Assembly: GCA_000328365.1 (NCBI GenBank)
Contig: KB302615.1
Coordinates: forward strand, 297,742 to 361,741
Length of the DNA: 64,000 nt
Source of the DNA: Capitella teleta
Taxonomy: Eukaryota > Annelida > Polychaeta > Capitellidae
Direction of reading: 5' to 3'
Below the pieces are notes generated by a model, which worked only from the letters and a program-made list of their open reading frames with translations, was not told the origin of the DNA and searched no databases. Positions 12,099 through 24,639 of this stretch are shown here, piece after piece. The translations under genes were made by a program, and so were the position numbers. How positions within the stretch are numbered: the stretch's first letter is position 1; the number at the start of each line of letters is the position of its first letter.

Positions 12099-12842
12099 CT
12101 GTAATAGCTAAAATAGCATCGCCGCGCCATTTGCAGAATGAGGGTAAATTTTGACCATTTTTCATGTTAATTCAGAAAAATTCTCATTTGCACTTAATTA
12201 CGTCGTTGAAATTTAAAACACATAAATTGCATTTATGAATCACCATGGTCAAGTTTTAGTTTTAAAAGCTGGGAAAGACGAAAGTTATCCCTGATAATCC
12301 ATACATACTATATCGCAAGACCTTAAAAACCTTTAAAATGACGATAAAACAAAGAAAACCCCAAAAGAAAAAATGACAGCATGTATTCTCTGATAGCTGA
12401 GATAAAGACGGTGTATGTTTGCCAAGCTCTTTCGCACGTTGCACAGTGGCGTCGTAAGCAAGTGCACTTTGGTTGTTATTATGTTGGCCATGGCCAACGA
12501 CACATGAAAGAATACACGCTTAAGCTGGTAATTGCTTCTATTTGTGAGCTATGGAACCTATCAAAACATCGAAAATTGCTCATTAGGAAGACTGGAAATC
12601 TGATACTGGATACTCGCAGGAACATGCATGGCAACCATGGCCTCAAGGTGAGCAGCATAAATGAATGAGATCAAATTATCCAAGAGCTAAATATATTATT
12701 TGTATGGATACAAATGATTCACAGTCGCCTCATCACGCGGCATCACAGGTAAATCTAGGTCAGTCTATAGGCCACACTCAGCATTGAATGGTGATCAATT
12801 GTACTTCATGAATGGTATCGATGGGATTGAATTGAGTTTGGT
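12099..12842. other. Gene-free stretch
   Basis: Open frames of up to 95 codons exist here, but none has a recognisable domain or convincing splice sites. I see no structured repeat. Confidence 0.3.
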
Positions 12843-12873
12843 TGTGTGTGTGTGTGTGTATGTGTGTGTGTGT

Positions 12874-12967
<94 letters not shown>

Positions 12968-13185
12968 GTGTGTGTGTGATGGTGCGCGCGAGATGGTGTG
13001 TGTTTTTTTGGGTGAGGGTGTGTGATGGTGTGGGTGTATGAGGGTGTGTATGTGTGTGTGATGGTGTGTGTGATAGAGTGTGATGGTGATTGTGTGTATG
13101 TGTCTGTGTGTGATGGTGTGTATGGGTGTGTGTTGTGGTGTATGGGTGTGGGGTGTGTGTGTGATTGTGTGCGTGTGTGTCAACT
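12843..13185. repeat. TG microsatellite, pure then degenerate
   Basis: A nearly pure GT tract at 12843-12964 is followed by about 220 bp of interrupted GT-rich sequence with GATGGTGTG and ATGGGTGTG variants. Such tracts can form Z-DNA. The long open frames on both strands are artefacts of the repeat. Confidence 0.95.
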
Positions 13186-13190
13186 TGAAT

Positions 13191-13945
13191 ACCGTTCTCC
13201 GTGATTTGTTTAAGTTTTTCGCTAAATATAATTATGGAACTGAACAAATGAGACTCATCAGAGGAAGAGGACTCCACCAATTGAGTACCCAAAACTAGGC
13301 AATCGGGTAAATTTTGGTCGAAATATAGAAGTACATGTACTGTCGTCTCGGATGCCCGATTCTGTTAAAATTTGAGCGGGATCTGCGATAATCAAGTGAA
13401 CGAAGGATAGGGTTTGCCATGGCAACGGGGGACACACAAGGTCCACTTTTGACGAGCGATGTCGGATCTGGTTTATATGCAAGTTAATTTCCATATCTAG
13501 TAAATTCTAAAGGTGAGGGGATGCTAATTTTTTAACAATAAAGAAAATTTGGCATCCCCCAACAAGTTACTTGTCCACACATCAACACGACGGAAGTTCG
13601 CCCCTTTTTTAATCTCCATATCTATGCCCCCGGGGGCCGATTCTTCTATGAAGTCTCACGATGGTCTCGATCGCTGCCTCTCTGCCTCCAGGGCTCATGA
13701 GGACGGAAAATGGCTCGCGAGCCGACAGATGTCGATCCATAAGCTATGCCATTGTTCAGTAAAAGTTCACTGGTGTCAAGAACAAGGGCATTTCCATCAC
13801 CAAAGCAAGGGCATAAGATTGGTCATACACCATTGGTTAGTTTTGGGTCTCTTTCTCAAACAAATGAGTCTCATTTGTTGAGTTCCACGACGACATTTAG
13901 CGAAAATCCCATACAAATCATAGAAGACGGTATTCCGCAATTGTA
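13191..13945. repeat. Inverted repeat with about 100-bp arms
   Basis: The arm at 13191-13310 (GAACAAATGAGACTCATC and TTTTTCGCTAAATATAA) matches the reverse complement of 13830-13945 (GATGAGTC-like CAAATGAGTCTCATTTG and ATTTAGCG) with scattered changes. The arms enclose about 500 bp with no recognisable gene. It could be a decayed DNA transposon or two opposed copies of one repeat. Confidence 0.65.
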
Positions 13946-14161
13946 TTCTGGAGCAACTGATCGAGTTGACAGAGCCTACATTCTTCAGGGCTCAGATTTA
14001 CAGATTGGTGGAAAACATACATGATTGATTTCTTGATTGTTATATGCAGCGCTTCTTTTGAACAACAAAGAGCAACTCTAAAAACTGACGCATTAATTAA
14101 AACACAACACTGATTGATTGATCGATCTTGAATTCACATGTATATATCTAGGAGGCTTGTC

Positions 14162-17100
14162 TTATTTGCATTCGATGCCTAGGTCTTCAGAATGATCGCA
14201 GTTATGGACGCCCCACCCTCGATGCTTGCAATATCTGGCGTCTGGCGCTCTTTCGCAGTCTACTTGGTCCAGGTGGATCGGTTTTCCCGTTCCCCCTCCG
14301 AAGTTGTGAATCTCGACAGCATTTGCATACCTGTAATTGAATGCATTATATGAGAGAAGTCAAAGATCGAAGCACAACCAGAGGAGTACAGATAATGCTT
14401 AAGATTTCCTTACGTCGCATGAATTAAAATTTAAATTTCCATGAGGTGATCTCTTCCTGTTCATTGTACCTCTCTTTATACTGAAATTTTCAGTTAAAGT
14501 TTAGTTATGTTAGTCGCATATAGTTAATTACTTTGAATTTGTATTCGAAGCGAGTTTACTGACAATTATTTAATATTATCGTCCTTCAACGATGTAATTG
14601 TTGATCGGGGAACATTCACAAAAATTTAGCTAATCTTATTAATCCGGAATATTATTATTTTCCGAAATATGTACACAGAGGGGTTGCATGGCTGGCTTGA
14701 AGATAAGATGAGTATCATGCAAAATCACACACCTTCTGCTCGGTTACGGGCGGATTGCAGGTTGCTGCGCGACAACATGATTTTGAACCAATGCGACTCT
14801 CACTTTAATTTATATTCACGTAATAGATGGATTGCAGATTAATTGGCGAGGATTGTATGTATAACCCCTAAGGATGCTTGGATATATCTGAATCAGATAT
14901 ACGAAATCCAACTATTGAAATCAACTATTTCCAATACAATCGTTTCAAAAGTTGAACTGTTCTGAGTCAAACATGTACTGAGATAAAAAGGTCTTGCTTA
15001 CGATAGTATTCTTATACTTACGGTAGTCCTAGATATTTGCAAATGATGGCAGCAAAAGCGTCGGTGAAGTCGTCATCACACACAGTTCCCCATTCTTCGC
15101 CGTAGAACACCTCCAATCTTCCCCTTGTACCATTGCCGGAGATACCCAGGTGAGCGTTGCCAATCATGAGCGGAGACCCTGTTGGAGAATTAGGAAGCAA
15201 AGTTGGTCAGCCGAATAAGTACCATAATATTGCGAATGTGATGGAGATGTATGAGTTATCTGATTTCGCATTGTTCCGTTGTTTGTTTTGAAGTGACCTG
15301 GATAATTGGAACGAATTTACTTAACAGCCAGAACATTTTAGATTGAGAACTTGAGATCCAAGTTTTACAACCAGGGACAAATCAATACGAACCGTTAATT
15401 CAATAACCATGTTTCGAAACGATGATGAAATATGGAATATATGTGTTCAATTCTTCTCGTGCAAGTGAGTTTAGCCAAATATTGGTCAAATTTCTGATTA
15501 CACGTTTCTATTCTTCAAGCACGAATGGAAAATGTCGCTGCAGTCTTGACGCAAGACTGCAACGGTATTGCAGATATCAGCAAGATATCAGCTTATGGAT
15601 AGGTTTGCACGTTAGCATTAATAACCAACCAATCACAGTAGAGTTCAACATAATTGTGCCGTTTGAGGACATGGCCTGACTCGACATTTAAATGTAATGA
15701 AAATTGCATATGAAACCTCGCCAGGTAGTAGATTATTTTGATTATGCTGCTTTGTTTCATAGTAAAAGCGTACCGTTCTTATATGTAGGCCTCTCGAATT
15801 CCGAATTAGCCACCCTAGTTACCAGGTGGTCTCTCATCATTCTGGTAATTACAGTTACATAGTCAAAAGAATACTATAATTTGAATGCCACGAACGATGA
15901 CTGATAACACATTATATTACCTCTTATTATTGCTCATAGTGTGTCTGTGTGACAGGAAAAACATAGTGAAAAGTGATCAGAACGCCTTCCAATAAGAAGA
16001 GAGGACAATTAAGGATACTCATATTTGCTCTAGTTTCCATGATTACCTGTAATTTCATAACCAATTGCTGGTCCCATTACCACCAACACTTACACCTATA
16101 AAGGAGCCTTATAATACTTTGTTCTATAATTATTATAGGTAAGCACATTAGGTTGTCTTTTAATTTTTGATAATTTGTGTGTCCTGTGTCCTGGAGCTAG
16201 TTCTTCAAGGAGATCCAACACAAACTTGCTTTAGACAACTTTGGAACAACATCCCAAATGGACCCCGTTTTCAAAGAGTAATACCATATTGAAGGTAAGG
16301 TAGGTATAAATTAAAGGGAGGGAGAACTGGTTGAAAATGAACTTTGAGTCGTTATTTGATGCACCAAAGATGATTCTTATGCCTGGCCCACACAAGCAAT
16401 ATCATCGCTAACGATTTCGCGGGAGATATATTGCTAATTAGGCGTGACGTCAGTCGCTGTGATGAAACACCGAGTTTCCCATCTTTTACAATGGGCCTCG
16501 TCATATCACCGTGTCCTGCGACTAAACCCCTTGATATTTTTTTGTTTTCTTTTCGGAAATAGATAGAATAATCATTTTGCCACCAGTCAGGCGCGAAAAA
16601 AAATATTTTTCGCTATTTTTCTTATTTTAACAAGCGATTTTCTAGGACACCTACCACGTTTCTCATCCTGAAACAGTAAAAAGGTCAGCCAGAGTGCACC
16701 ACGCATGCGCTTTCGTTTCGTAAACAACAAAGATGTTCTTTTATGGCGAAGATGCTCTGCTCTGATTGGCTGAAATCGATAGCTTCACGAGGGGAACGGG
16801 ACCAATCAGCCATCAGCCAAACCAAGCCATCAGCTGACGTTTGCCTCCTATACTTCGTAATGGAAGCCATTCTCCCATAGGCGCAATGCTAACCCCGATA
16901 TTCGGAATGCATTATTTCCTTACGCTTGCATCCAGGCAGGGTGTTCTTGGCACGGAATGCTATCAATTGGTGCTATGAGTCAATAGAACATCACTTAAAA
17001 TTTAGTTCCCCATCCCTTTAATAGTCTATAAATTGTCGATGTTGATTTTGTGCTTCTCCCAATAAATCAGATTGATTAAAATTACTGATCGAAAGCAGGG

Positions 17101-18377
17101 GCGTAGCCACCACTGAACTGGGGTCAAGGACGTGGGCGGAGTGTTCTCCTAAGACATGCACTTGAAAGTTTTCCTGCTCCATGTACTATAAAGTGATCAA
17201 ATATTTGAGATAACAATTAAGGTGATTATCGGCAGCAACCTCGCTTAAATAACTGTCCATATAGACATATGTAAGGCACCAATAGTTTCTCGTTAAAAAC
17301 AAGATAAAAATGAAAAAAAAAAAAAAAAAAAAAAATAAATATTAATAATAAATCATCCTTTTGGTCAGTTATAATCATCGTGATTTGACGAAATTCTTAC
17401 TGTTTGAGACAGTGCATGGTCAGTACTAAAATTTATAAATTATGCAGAAATCGATCAGAATTAAGCTGTACATCTACAAAGTAGATCTTTATACGTACAA
17501 AGTGAATACATGTATTACGCCACTTTTTATGTCTCGCTTACTGCCTTAGTACTACTGCTGCTATGTGATGAACAAATGACATCCGTTTCAGTGAATGACT
17601 CGAAGGAAAGACAGGTGACCCTGCTCATATTACCATCATTTAGAACAAAGTATAGCCGTGCCACGCTCTTAATAGAGCTCCATTTGTCGCTTCTTGATCC
17701 GCTTATAGTATTTCTATGAAGCGGGTGATGCAGCGAACAGAAAGACGAGGCATGGCTAATTTTCAAAATGCTCAGGTATCACAAAGGTGAAAACGACTCA
17801 TTATCTGGACTTCTAGTACGTGTACTATTCACTTACTTGTCTAATTCCAACCTCTCTCGCAAATTTACGAGAGTCTATTGCACTTCGAAGTATCAAAGAA
17901 CTCGTGTATTCTGCCTGTTAATAATTCCATCGTAGCTCGTAACATCGTAACTTCAGCTAATCTAGGTCATCGCAAGCATGCTGTCTGAGTTGACCTCTAA
18001 TTTGATTGCACATAATTATAGTCGTAATGCAACCATAGAAAACAATGCACCGTTGCATAATCCGGTATAGATATATATTTAAGTCGAATTCATTTTCCAC
18101 AAAAACTGTGTACAGTAAATTAATTCGACTGAAATCACAACCTTGTCAAGTACAATTCTGTACCAGTTTGCTCAAACCTGTATGTCAACAACATGTTACC
18201 TGTAAATTCTTCCTCATCATCTCCGCTGACCACAGCTGCCTTGATGACTTCTACATTGGCGCCGATTTCATCAATTTTCTGCAACAGAGCAGCCATATCC
18301 TCGTTCTTAGAGGTCGGACGATCGGCATGACCTCCTTCGAAAGCCAAAGCCACGAGAAGGACAAGAAGAAATTCCAT
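14162..18377 (-). CDS. Small secreted single-domain SRCR protein, 3 exons
   Basis: Exons 18200-18377, 15022-15178 and 14162-14330 join in phase (504 nt, 167 residues). The N-terminus MEFLLVLLVALAFEGGHA is a good signal peptide, followed by an acidic helical linker ending SGDDEEEFTG. The rest is one scavenger receptor cysteine-rich domain: GRLEVFYGEEWGTVCDDDF, IICKYLGLP, IHLDQVDCERAPDARYC, GWGVHNCDHSEDLGIEC and stop. It has six cysteines, as in group A SRCR domains. The ATG at 18377 is chosen as the only start that precedes the signal peptide. Known SRCR proteins bind microbial or self ligands outside the cell; a role in immunity or adhesion is inference. The first intron is 3 kb and holds a full-length MITE and a poly-A run. 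Confidence 0.88.
16311..17021 (-). mobile_element. 711-bp MITE with TTAAAGGGA termini (copy 1, full length)
   Basis: Both ends start TTAAAGGGA and continue GGGAGAACT or TGGGGAACT, giving imperfect terminal inverted repeats of about 17 bp. TTAA is the likely target duplication. The Xenopus T2 MITEs, linked to Kolobok transposases, have the same TTAAAGG ends and TTAA target, so I assign it there by inference. It matches 57736-58446 over its whole length, in inverse orientation, and both copies are 711 bp. It sits in the first intron of the SRCR gene. No transposase is encoded. Confidence 0.85.
17313..17334. repeat. Poly-A run
   Basis: About 22 A residues in the SRCR first intron, followed by AT-rich sequence. 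No attached element body is obvious. Confidence 0.8.
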
Positions 18378-19080
18378 GTTGGCCAAGTTTCAGAAACACG
18401 CAATGTGGAAATCTACAGTTAACAGTCTATAGGATAAGTGATGCAGACATATTTATTGTAGGCCTGCCTATGAGTGAAAAAAGGAGGAAAATGCCTCTAT
18501 TTGTTGGCTCGTTATTCTCATGCTGTTTAAGCAATTCCTAGCACTTAGTGTAATTCGCTCTTATAATGCAATTTGATGCACGCATACAATCGAGCATTTG
18601 GTGAGTAATTGTGGGAATGAATGGAAAATGCTCTCCGTACACAAATACATACATATTTTTATTATGAATGTTGTTGTTGCAACAAGGTCGGGATACCATG
18701 GCATATGTCATATGAATCAACTTAAAGTAATATCGTTCAATTTACCGCTAATGTTTGGCAAACAATAATCATTTTAACGGAGCAATCTGCCTGATTAGTA
18801 AAATCAAATATTACATGTGTTTAAAGAGTTTTAAAAAATGTGAGATTCTGTCGTGTTGATGTGTGGAAAAGTTTATGAAAGGTAAAGAAAATTTAAGGAC
18901 ACGATGGATGTCAAATTTTCGACTTATCAATTAAGTGCAGAATGATTTGAATAATAAAACAGGAAATTCAAAAGCATAGTGTTTTCGATGTTGGTCTAAA
19001 CACAGGGAGTCTTACCAGTGCGCTCTGGAATCTGGATACATGGAATGCCTATGCAGCCTTTTAGACAGTATATAATAATA
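18378..19080. other. Upstream region of the SRCR gene, no gene seen
   Basis: Sequence 5' of the SRCR start. No exon or clear core promoter is recognised, only AT-rich blocks (for example AATAAATAT on the minus strand near 18450). Confidence 0.3.
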
Positions 19081-20067
19081 TCAAGGGAAGTCACTGATTT
19101 CTGAGAAGAACAATAACAAAGCCTCGGACGCTACATTCCCCTCACGGGAGAGAGCTGAGGCTTCGGATCTGGCAACATTATGAATAAATGAACCTATAGA
19201 CACCAAAAACTCCTCCCGGTAGTGACTAATAAGTCATTAATTGCACAAGAATGCGTTCATTTCCAAAACGACTAGCAACGGGTACGATGGCTGCAGCATT
19301 CGACCTTCACCTTAACAAGCCGCTCAGTGATTGATCAATAATAGTCCAGCTGAGAAATGCAATTGAAATTAATCACAGCATTCATTCGATAGAGATCCGT
19401 CCAGCAGTATGATTTTATAAATTATTCCATGCATATAACCGTATTAGATAATTTTATAGTTCGAAATACTGGTTATAAATTCTAAAGTTATTAGATAGAT
19501 AACACAACATGTTGTGAGGTATATAAAACGATTCTAAACATATGCACCAGAGGGCGCTGTATGTGTCGTCTGCTAATTCCCGTCAAGTCAACTAACTTAA
19601 ATGCAATGTGTCTTTCAACTCTAACTCCTTTTTTTAGCCTATTTCATGCTCAATTTGACTCTCAGAATAGCTTTTATTGTTCGAGAGACAATATACAGAC
19701 AGGATGCTTCACTCTAAAGCCAATCGATTAAATTAAGAATGTATCCTGAGCTCTACACTTTTGCAGCTCCATTCCGGTTTTAAGGATTTTATTTCGACAT
19801 TTAGCGATTGTGAGTTCGCTGCAGGCTGAAAATTTGCTGCGGTCCGACAAAATGGATGCATCGTACCCGTTGCTAGTCGTTTTGCAACTGATTGGATTTT
19901 TGGCCAATTAATTAGTAATTAGGCGTTGCCGTACGAGATTATTGGTGTCAATCGTTTCATTTATTGGTGATCTTGCCAGATCCGAAGTTTCGGCTCCCTC
20001 TTTTGAAGAGAAGATTGCTTTCGAGGCAAGCGTCCTAAGATTTACAGGAATCAGTGACTTCCCTTGA
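19081..20067. mobile_element. About 1-kb foldback element with long terminal inverted repeats
   Basis: The left arm begins TCAAGGGAAGTCACTGAT at 19081 and continues through TTCGGATCTGGCAA and CGACTAGCAACGGGTACGAT to about 19310. The right arm (about 19850-20067) is its diverged reverse complement and ends ATCAGTGACTTCCCTTGA. Arms are about 220 bp each around a 540-bp centre. No transposase frame is present, so it is a non-autonomous foldback or MITE-type DNA element. The class is unknown; a clear target duplication was not found. Confidence 0.8.
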
Positions 20068-20149
20068 CATTATATATATAGACAGAAAGCATTCACTGCA
20101 TTGAGTTTTGTCCACATCTGCTCGCTCACTGGTAAGACCCCCTGTGGGT

Positions 20150-20660
20150 CTAAAGAGCAATGGCGGAAAACTAAAACTGTTGCATCGTTGACTTCACATC
20201 AACAAAACGGAAGCTCACCTTTATAAACTCTGATCTTATTCTCAGTCTGAATTATTTTGAGTTCAATGGCGACTTCCTCAGTCAGAAGAAAGGCATCGCA
20301 ATGGGAACAGAAATGGGACCATCCTTCGCCTACATCTTCCTTGGATCCCTCGAAGAGCAGATCACCAACGCATATCACGGACCGAAGCCGGATCTTCACC
20401 TTCGCTACATTGGCGACTTCTTCAGCATGGCTAAAATCTCAGAAATGGAACTCGCCAACTGGATGGATTACCTTTCCTTGACATCACTGTCTCTCATCAA
20501 GATCACCAACTCAAGACCAAAATCTATTACAAACCCACAGCCTGCCATAATTACTTCCTCTACGACTCCTAGCTTACATCCAACAAAATGCGAGAACTCC
20601 ATCCCAAGAAGAGCTTATTTCCCTAAAAGAGCTCTTTTGGGGAAAAGAGCTCTTCGTGGA
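20150..20660 (+). mobile_element. Penelope-like element fragment with RT core
   Basis: Translation reads FNGDFLSQKKGIAMGTEMG, SFAYIFLGSLEEQI and HLRYIGDFF (the YIDD-type catalytic block, here YIGD), then KTKIYYKPTQPAIIT-like sequence of the post-palm region with an internal deletion. The terminal block GCAATGGCGGAAAACTAAAA is present at 20157-20195 in inverse orientation in front of the RT, as expected for the complex inverted and tandem ends of Penelope-like elements. The piece is broken and lacks the GIY-YIG part. Confidence 0.75.
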
Positions 20661-22021
20661 GAACTGCAGGCTGAGATAACATTGTAAGAAAGTCACCAGA
20701 AATACCGTGTCATGAATGATCTCAAAGCCTCATTGTATAACTCGGCATCAATTCCGACCAGTTGTTAATCCCGCGTACGTTGCTCGAAACCATAGCTAAA
20801 ACTATGCTCATATCAATTAACCAAATGAAGTCACAAACTGATAATTAAGATACATGTAATAAAGCTCCGGGGTGTAGATGGTGTAATTCGTGTTGACTAT
20901 ATAGCTTGTGCTTCTCTTGTTTTCCTTCGAAATCTATAATATGAAGGAGAAATTTATGCAACGAAAGTCAAGTAACCTTGGTGCTAATGTTGGTTTATAT
21001 GTAGAGACAGTGAAAACCCCAGACCCCAGACCTAAACCTCATAATACTCTGGCATAAGATGACAATGATTCGATTTGGGAACCTATAGAAATCGAAAAGT
21101 TCGAGGATTGACCTTGCAAGGGAAGGGCGACCCGTTGGAATTACAAGAGAATATATATATGCCATCCATCCTTCAATATTCTTACTACTGCGCCAGGATT
21201 CTCAACCAACGCCCATTTTGCGTCCCAGTCTCTCCGTGATTAACAGTCTTGTTTCCCACACTTCCCAGTATGTGATTTATATGTCTAATAATTTTGCTTG
21301 TTGCCTGCTGATGCCTTCAGAAGTGTTCTATTCCGAGCCATCCTCTGTAGCCATCAAGGTTTGCAGGATGTAGTTATGCTCATGTAGATTAAAAATAATC
21401 TACTGCTTATCTTTTGCTCGGTCATTATGGAAGAGTGTATAATATATAGCGTTTCGCTCTCATTGCATAACTTATTTCTGAGAATATTTTGTTCATACAA
21501 GTTGGTCTGATTTAGGTCGGCCATACTTGGCTCCGGGAATATCAATGACGGTCCCTTTGAACCCCATGACCCATGTCATGAGCCAAACTGGATATACTTT
21601 GAAAACAACTGTGAAAATATTGATTGACAGGGTCGAAGTCGGAATATGAACTAAGGGGGATTGCCGCCTGTAGATGTCTTGGGTATACCTTAATTGGTAC
21701 AGATGCAGAACCCTTGAGTTTTTCTGCTTTCACAAAGAATTGCAGGAGCCGCCATATTGACCATTGAACTACTATACTGTGCAGCCCGACCAAGGAAGGT
21801 GAGTCTTGGGCTAGAGACATGGAGACATGTACTCAGGGCGGAACGTCATATTCGTGCACGACTCAGACCATACCCTCGAGATACCTAATACCTGTGCCTC
21901 AATCACGACACGATACTGCTCGTATGTTCTTAAATTGGCGCTCAGTGTATGTACGTGAAATATGATGAGCGACACAGATGTACACGAAAAATACTATGTA
22001 GTCAAAGCTAAATTCATTTGA
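20661..22021. other. Gene-free stretch
   Basis: AT-rich sequence without supported exons or clear repeats. The open frames (up to 92 codons) show no family signature. Confidence 0.3.
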
Positions 22022-22156
22022 TAATAAATCAATCCTATCATTCGATAATTAATCAATCCTATCATTCGATAATTAATCAATCCTATCATTCGATAATTAA
22101 TCAATCCTATCATTCGATAATTAATCAATCTTATCATTCGATAATTAATCAATAAT
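22022..22156. repeat. Tandem repeat, 24-bp unit
   Basis: AATCAATCCTATCATTCGAT plus AATT is repeated about 5.5 times with almost no divergence, which points to recent expansion. Confidence 0.9.
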
Positions 22157-22661
22157 TATTTGAAATCAATCCTAGAAACTGCAATGTTCTTGCGACCTAT
22201 TATGCTGTTTGGGACTAAAACATTATCAAATTGTGTACATGTAGATAGATGTGTCTTTTTTGGCACAGTCTGCCGAAAAAAATGAAAAACTCACCTTGTA
22301 TTTCGCAACATGTAAATGTAAATACATGTACACTGTATTTAATTATTTCGGGATTTAAGTTATACAGGGTGATTCAAAAGTATATTTACAAATAATGGGG
22401 ATTTTGTAAACTTATTGTAAATTGCGTGGGCTACAATCTGATGTAAGTTGCAACCTGATCTGATGTAAGTTGCAAGCCAAGGCGAAGATGTGAGTTTCAA
22501 AATCGATGTCTCAGAACTAGTATTTTTCTCAATGATTCGAAAAATAGCGGAAAATGACGTGCTATACTGGATCATTCCTTGAGAGCAATACCTATTAAAC
22601 ATTTTGGGCACCACCGTGCGATGGCTTATGGCCAAAAAGACACTATGCAAAGACACACGTG

Positions 22662-22758
22662 CATGTGCAAAGACACTATGTTGGTGTCTCTGCACATGTT
22701 GGTGCTTTTTTTTCGGAATTTGCACATATTAAGTGCAAATCCGGAAAAAAGCACCAAA
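22662..22758. repeat. Two adjacent hairpins
   Basis: Hairpin A: arms 22662-22676 (CATGTGCAAAGACAC) and 22684-22698 (GTGTCTCTGCACATG), one mismatch, 7-nt loop. Hairpin B follows at once: arms about 22699-22725 and 22733-22758 (TTGGTGC, T-run, CGGAATTTGCAC, against GTGCAAATCCGGAAAAAAGC), with few mismatches and a loop of about 7 nt. A microRNA-like or foldback-repeat origin is possible; neither is shown. Confidence 0.6.
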
Positions 22759-24430
22759 TTTGGTACTGGACTTCCTTAGTTCCGATCAATTTTGGAAGTG
22801 AAAATCCCGGAACAATTACTAATCAGCGTATTAATTAATAATTAATTAGCAAATTGAATGGTATGACCTAAGGAAGGTATGCACAAAATTTGATTTTTTT
22901 TTTCTTCTTTTCGGATTTGCACATGTTTGACCTTAAGCCACCACACTACAATAATAGCGGTAAATATTGGTTTTTCCGTGTCATAAATGACACCTTTGAA
23001 AAACACGCTATACCCTTTTTTTTAATCCCATGACCTGATTTCATACCCAATTTTTTGGTGTTTACCGCGATGCGGATTTTAGCGGATATCGGATATAATA
23101 TGTTGTGCTGCTTCTAATTCTGCATCGGGCACAACACGAAGATCGAGCACATATTCCGTGGTTCTAATTCTCCCGCCACATCGGGTTTGTTCGTATAATT
23201 ATTTGCCGCAAGGCGATCCGCACAGAAGAAAAATAAGGTTGCTATGGCAATAGATTAACATAAAGGACTCAACATTGTCACCTCGAGCTGAAAAATATAG
23301 TTAAATCATAAATACCTTGAGTTATGGGGTTAGTAATAACCGAAATCAAATAACAAAACTAATTAAAGATTAATCATTGAAAGATTATCATGATAACCAT
23401 ATCTATATATCACAATATTAACATTTAAAGTTGCTGGTATTAGAGGTCGAACTCCGCCGAGAATTCATAACAAAGCCAGTTGTTGAAAACATACCGTCCT
23501 CGGGCATACTTGACTGAATAAGATATATGGATAAATACTTCTTGACAAGTCTTTAGCATATGCTGTGGATACTTATGGGCATGTCAATTTGCCAAAATTG
23601 TATCGTGTCCTCTTGCCGTTCAAGAATTATGTGCATAAATTCACAACGGCGGCTCAGCCGTTAAAACAAATTGGTTGACCGACGGCTGAGCCGATAGTGG
23701 ATCGGCGGCGGCTTGCTGCTCATCGTATCGGCGGCGGTGGCTGTCTGAAATCGTCAGCGCCAGGGACTGCTGGTGCAATACGCAACGCTAACAGGGCTTT
23801 TTTCTTGAATATAACAACGATTATTTTGTTGCGTTGTATCTATTCTGCTTTTCAGAATACGCTGCCACCAATAAGCGATAAGGACTTCGACTCTATCTGT
23901 AGATTTCACCACGTTTCTCTCATTTCAGTCTTCGTGACACTTTGTAGATATTAAATTGTTTGCATTTTGGCATTTATCCTTGAGACGTTCTACATCAATG
24001 CGAACCTTTCAACTTCAAACACAGCTTTGTCCGTATGTTCATAGCTTTTATATCTGGACAGCGTTTCGAGGCGCACACTCTCAATGACTTCTATAAACGC
24101 ACGCAAGGTCATTTTAGATCTCAGATCTGTAGAACTCATAATATACACCGTTTCGTCTTCAAAAGCCCAAAAATTGAGAAAGTCACGCTTGCTCTTCTGA
24201 TTGGGCTGACCGGAAATGAACTGTTTACCAACTATCGCGGAAAATGGCAATTCCTATAACCTTGATCAAACGCTACTTATAGTTACATGTTATACAACAT
24301 GCATATAATCAACACAAATGACTGATATAACGCCCAATTTGCGATATACACCCCAATTAATCATTCTAAAACAAATAATTGCTGACATCATTTTCATTGT
24401 TATGATTGTATAAAAGAGACACGAACAGGA
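22759..24430. other. Gene-free stretch
   Basis: No supported exon. CG-rich patches at about 23645-23750 contain GGCGGCTCAGCCG-like partial palindromes. A mariner-like end motif TACAGGGTGATTCAAAAG occurs shortly before this stretch, at 22362-22380, without a matching partner. Confidence 0.3.
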
Positions 24431-24456
24431 CAAAATCTGTGATTCTGATTCTCCCG

Positions 24457-24487
24457 TTTTTGTTTTTGTTTTTGTTTTTGTTTTTTT
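24457..24487. repeat. GTTTTT microsatellite
   Basis: Five to six copies of the 6-bp unit GTTTTT. Confidence 0.85.
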
Positions 24488-24639
24488 CAAGATCTAAGAT
24501 CTTAGCAAAACAAGAGAAAATATACTTTATAAATGCGTTATGTTTATCAAATTAGGCTGAGCATGGTTACGGATCAAATCCGATGCATAACATTGAGGCA
24601 AATTGCAATCCATAATACTGACGCTAATTGTTACTATTT

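Noticed and set aside
12784-13298. His-Thr-rich and Cys-Val-rich frames on both strands
   Set aside because: Artefacts of the TG microsatellite.
16685-16870. A 61-codon frame (MASITKYRRQTSADGLVWLM) repeated at 35820 and 57887
   Set aside because: It recurs only because the MITE recurs; no homologous protein is recognised and the element is far too short for a transposase.
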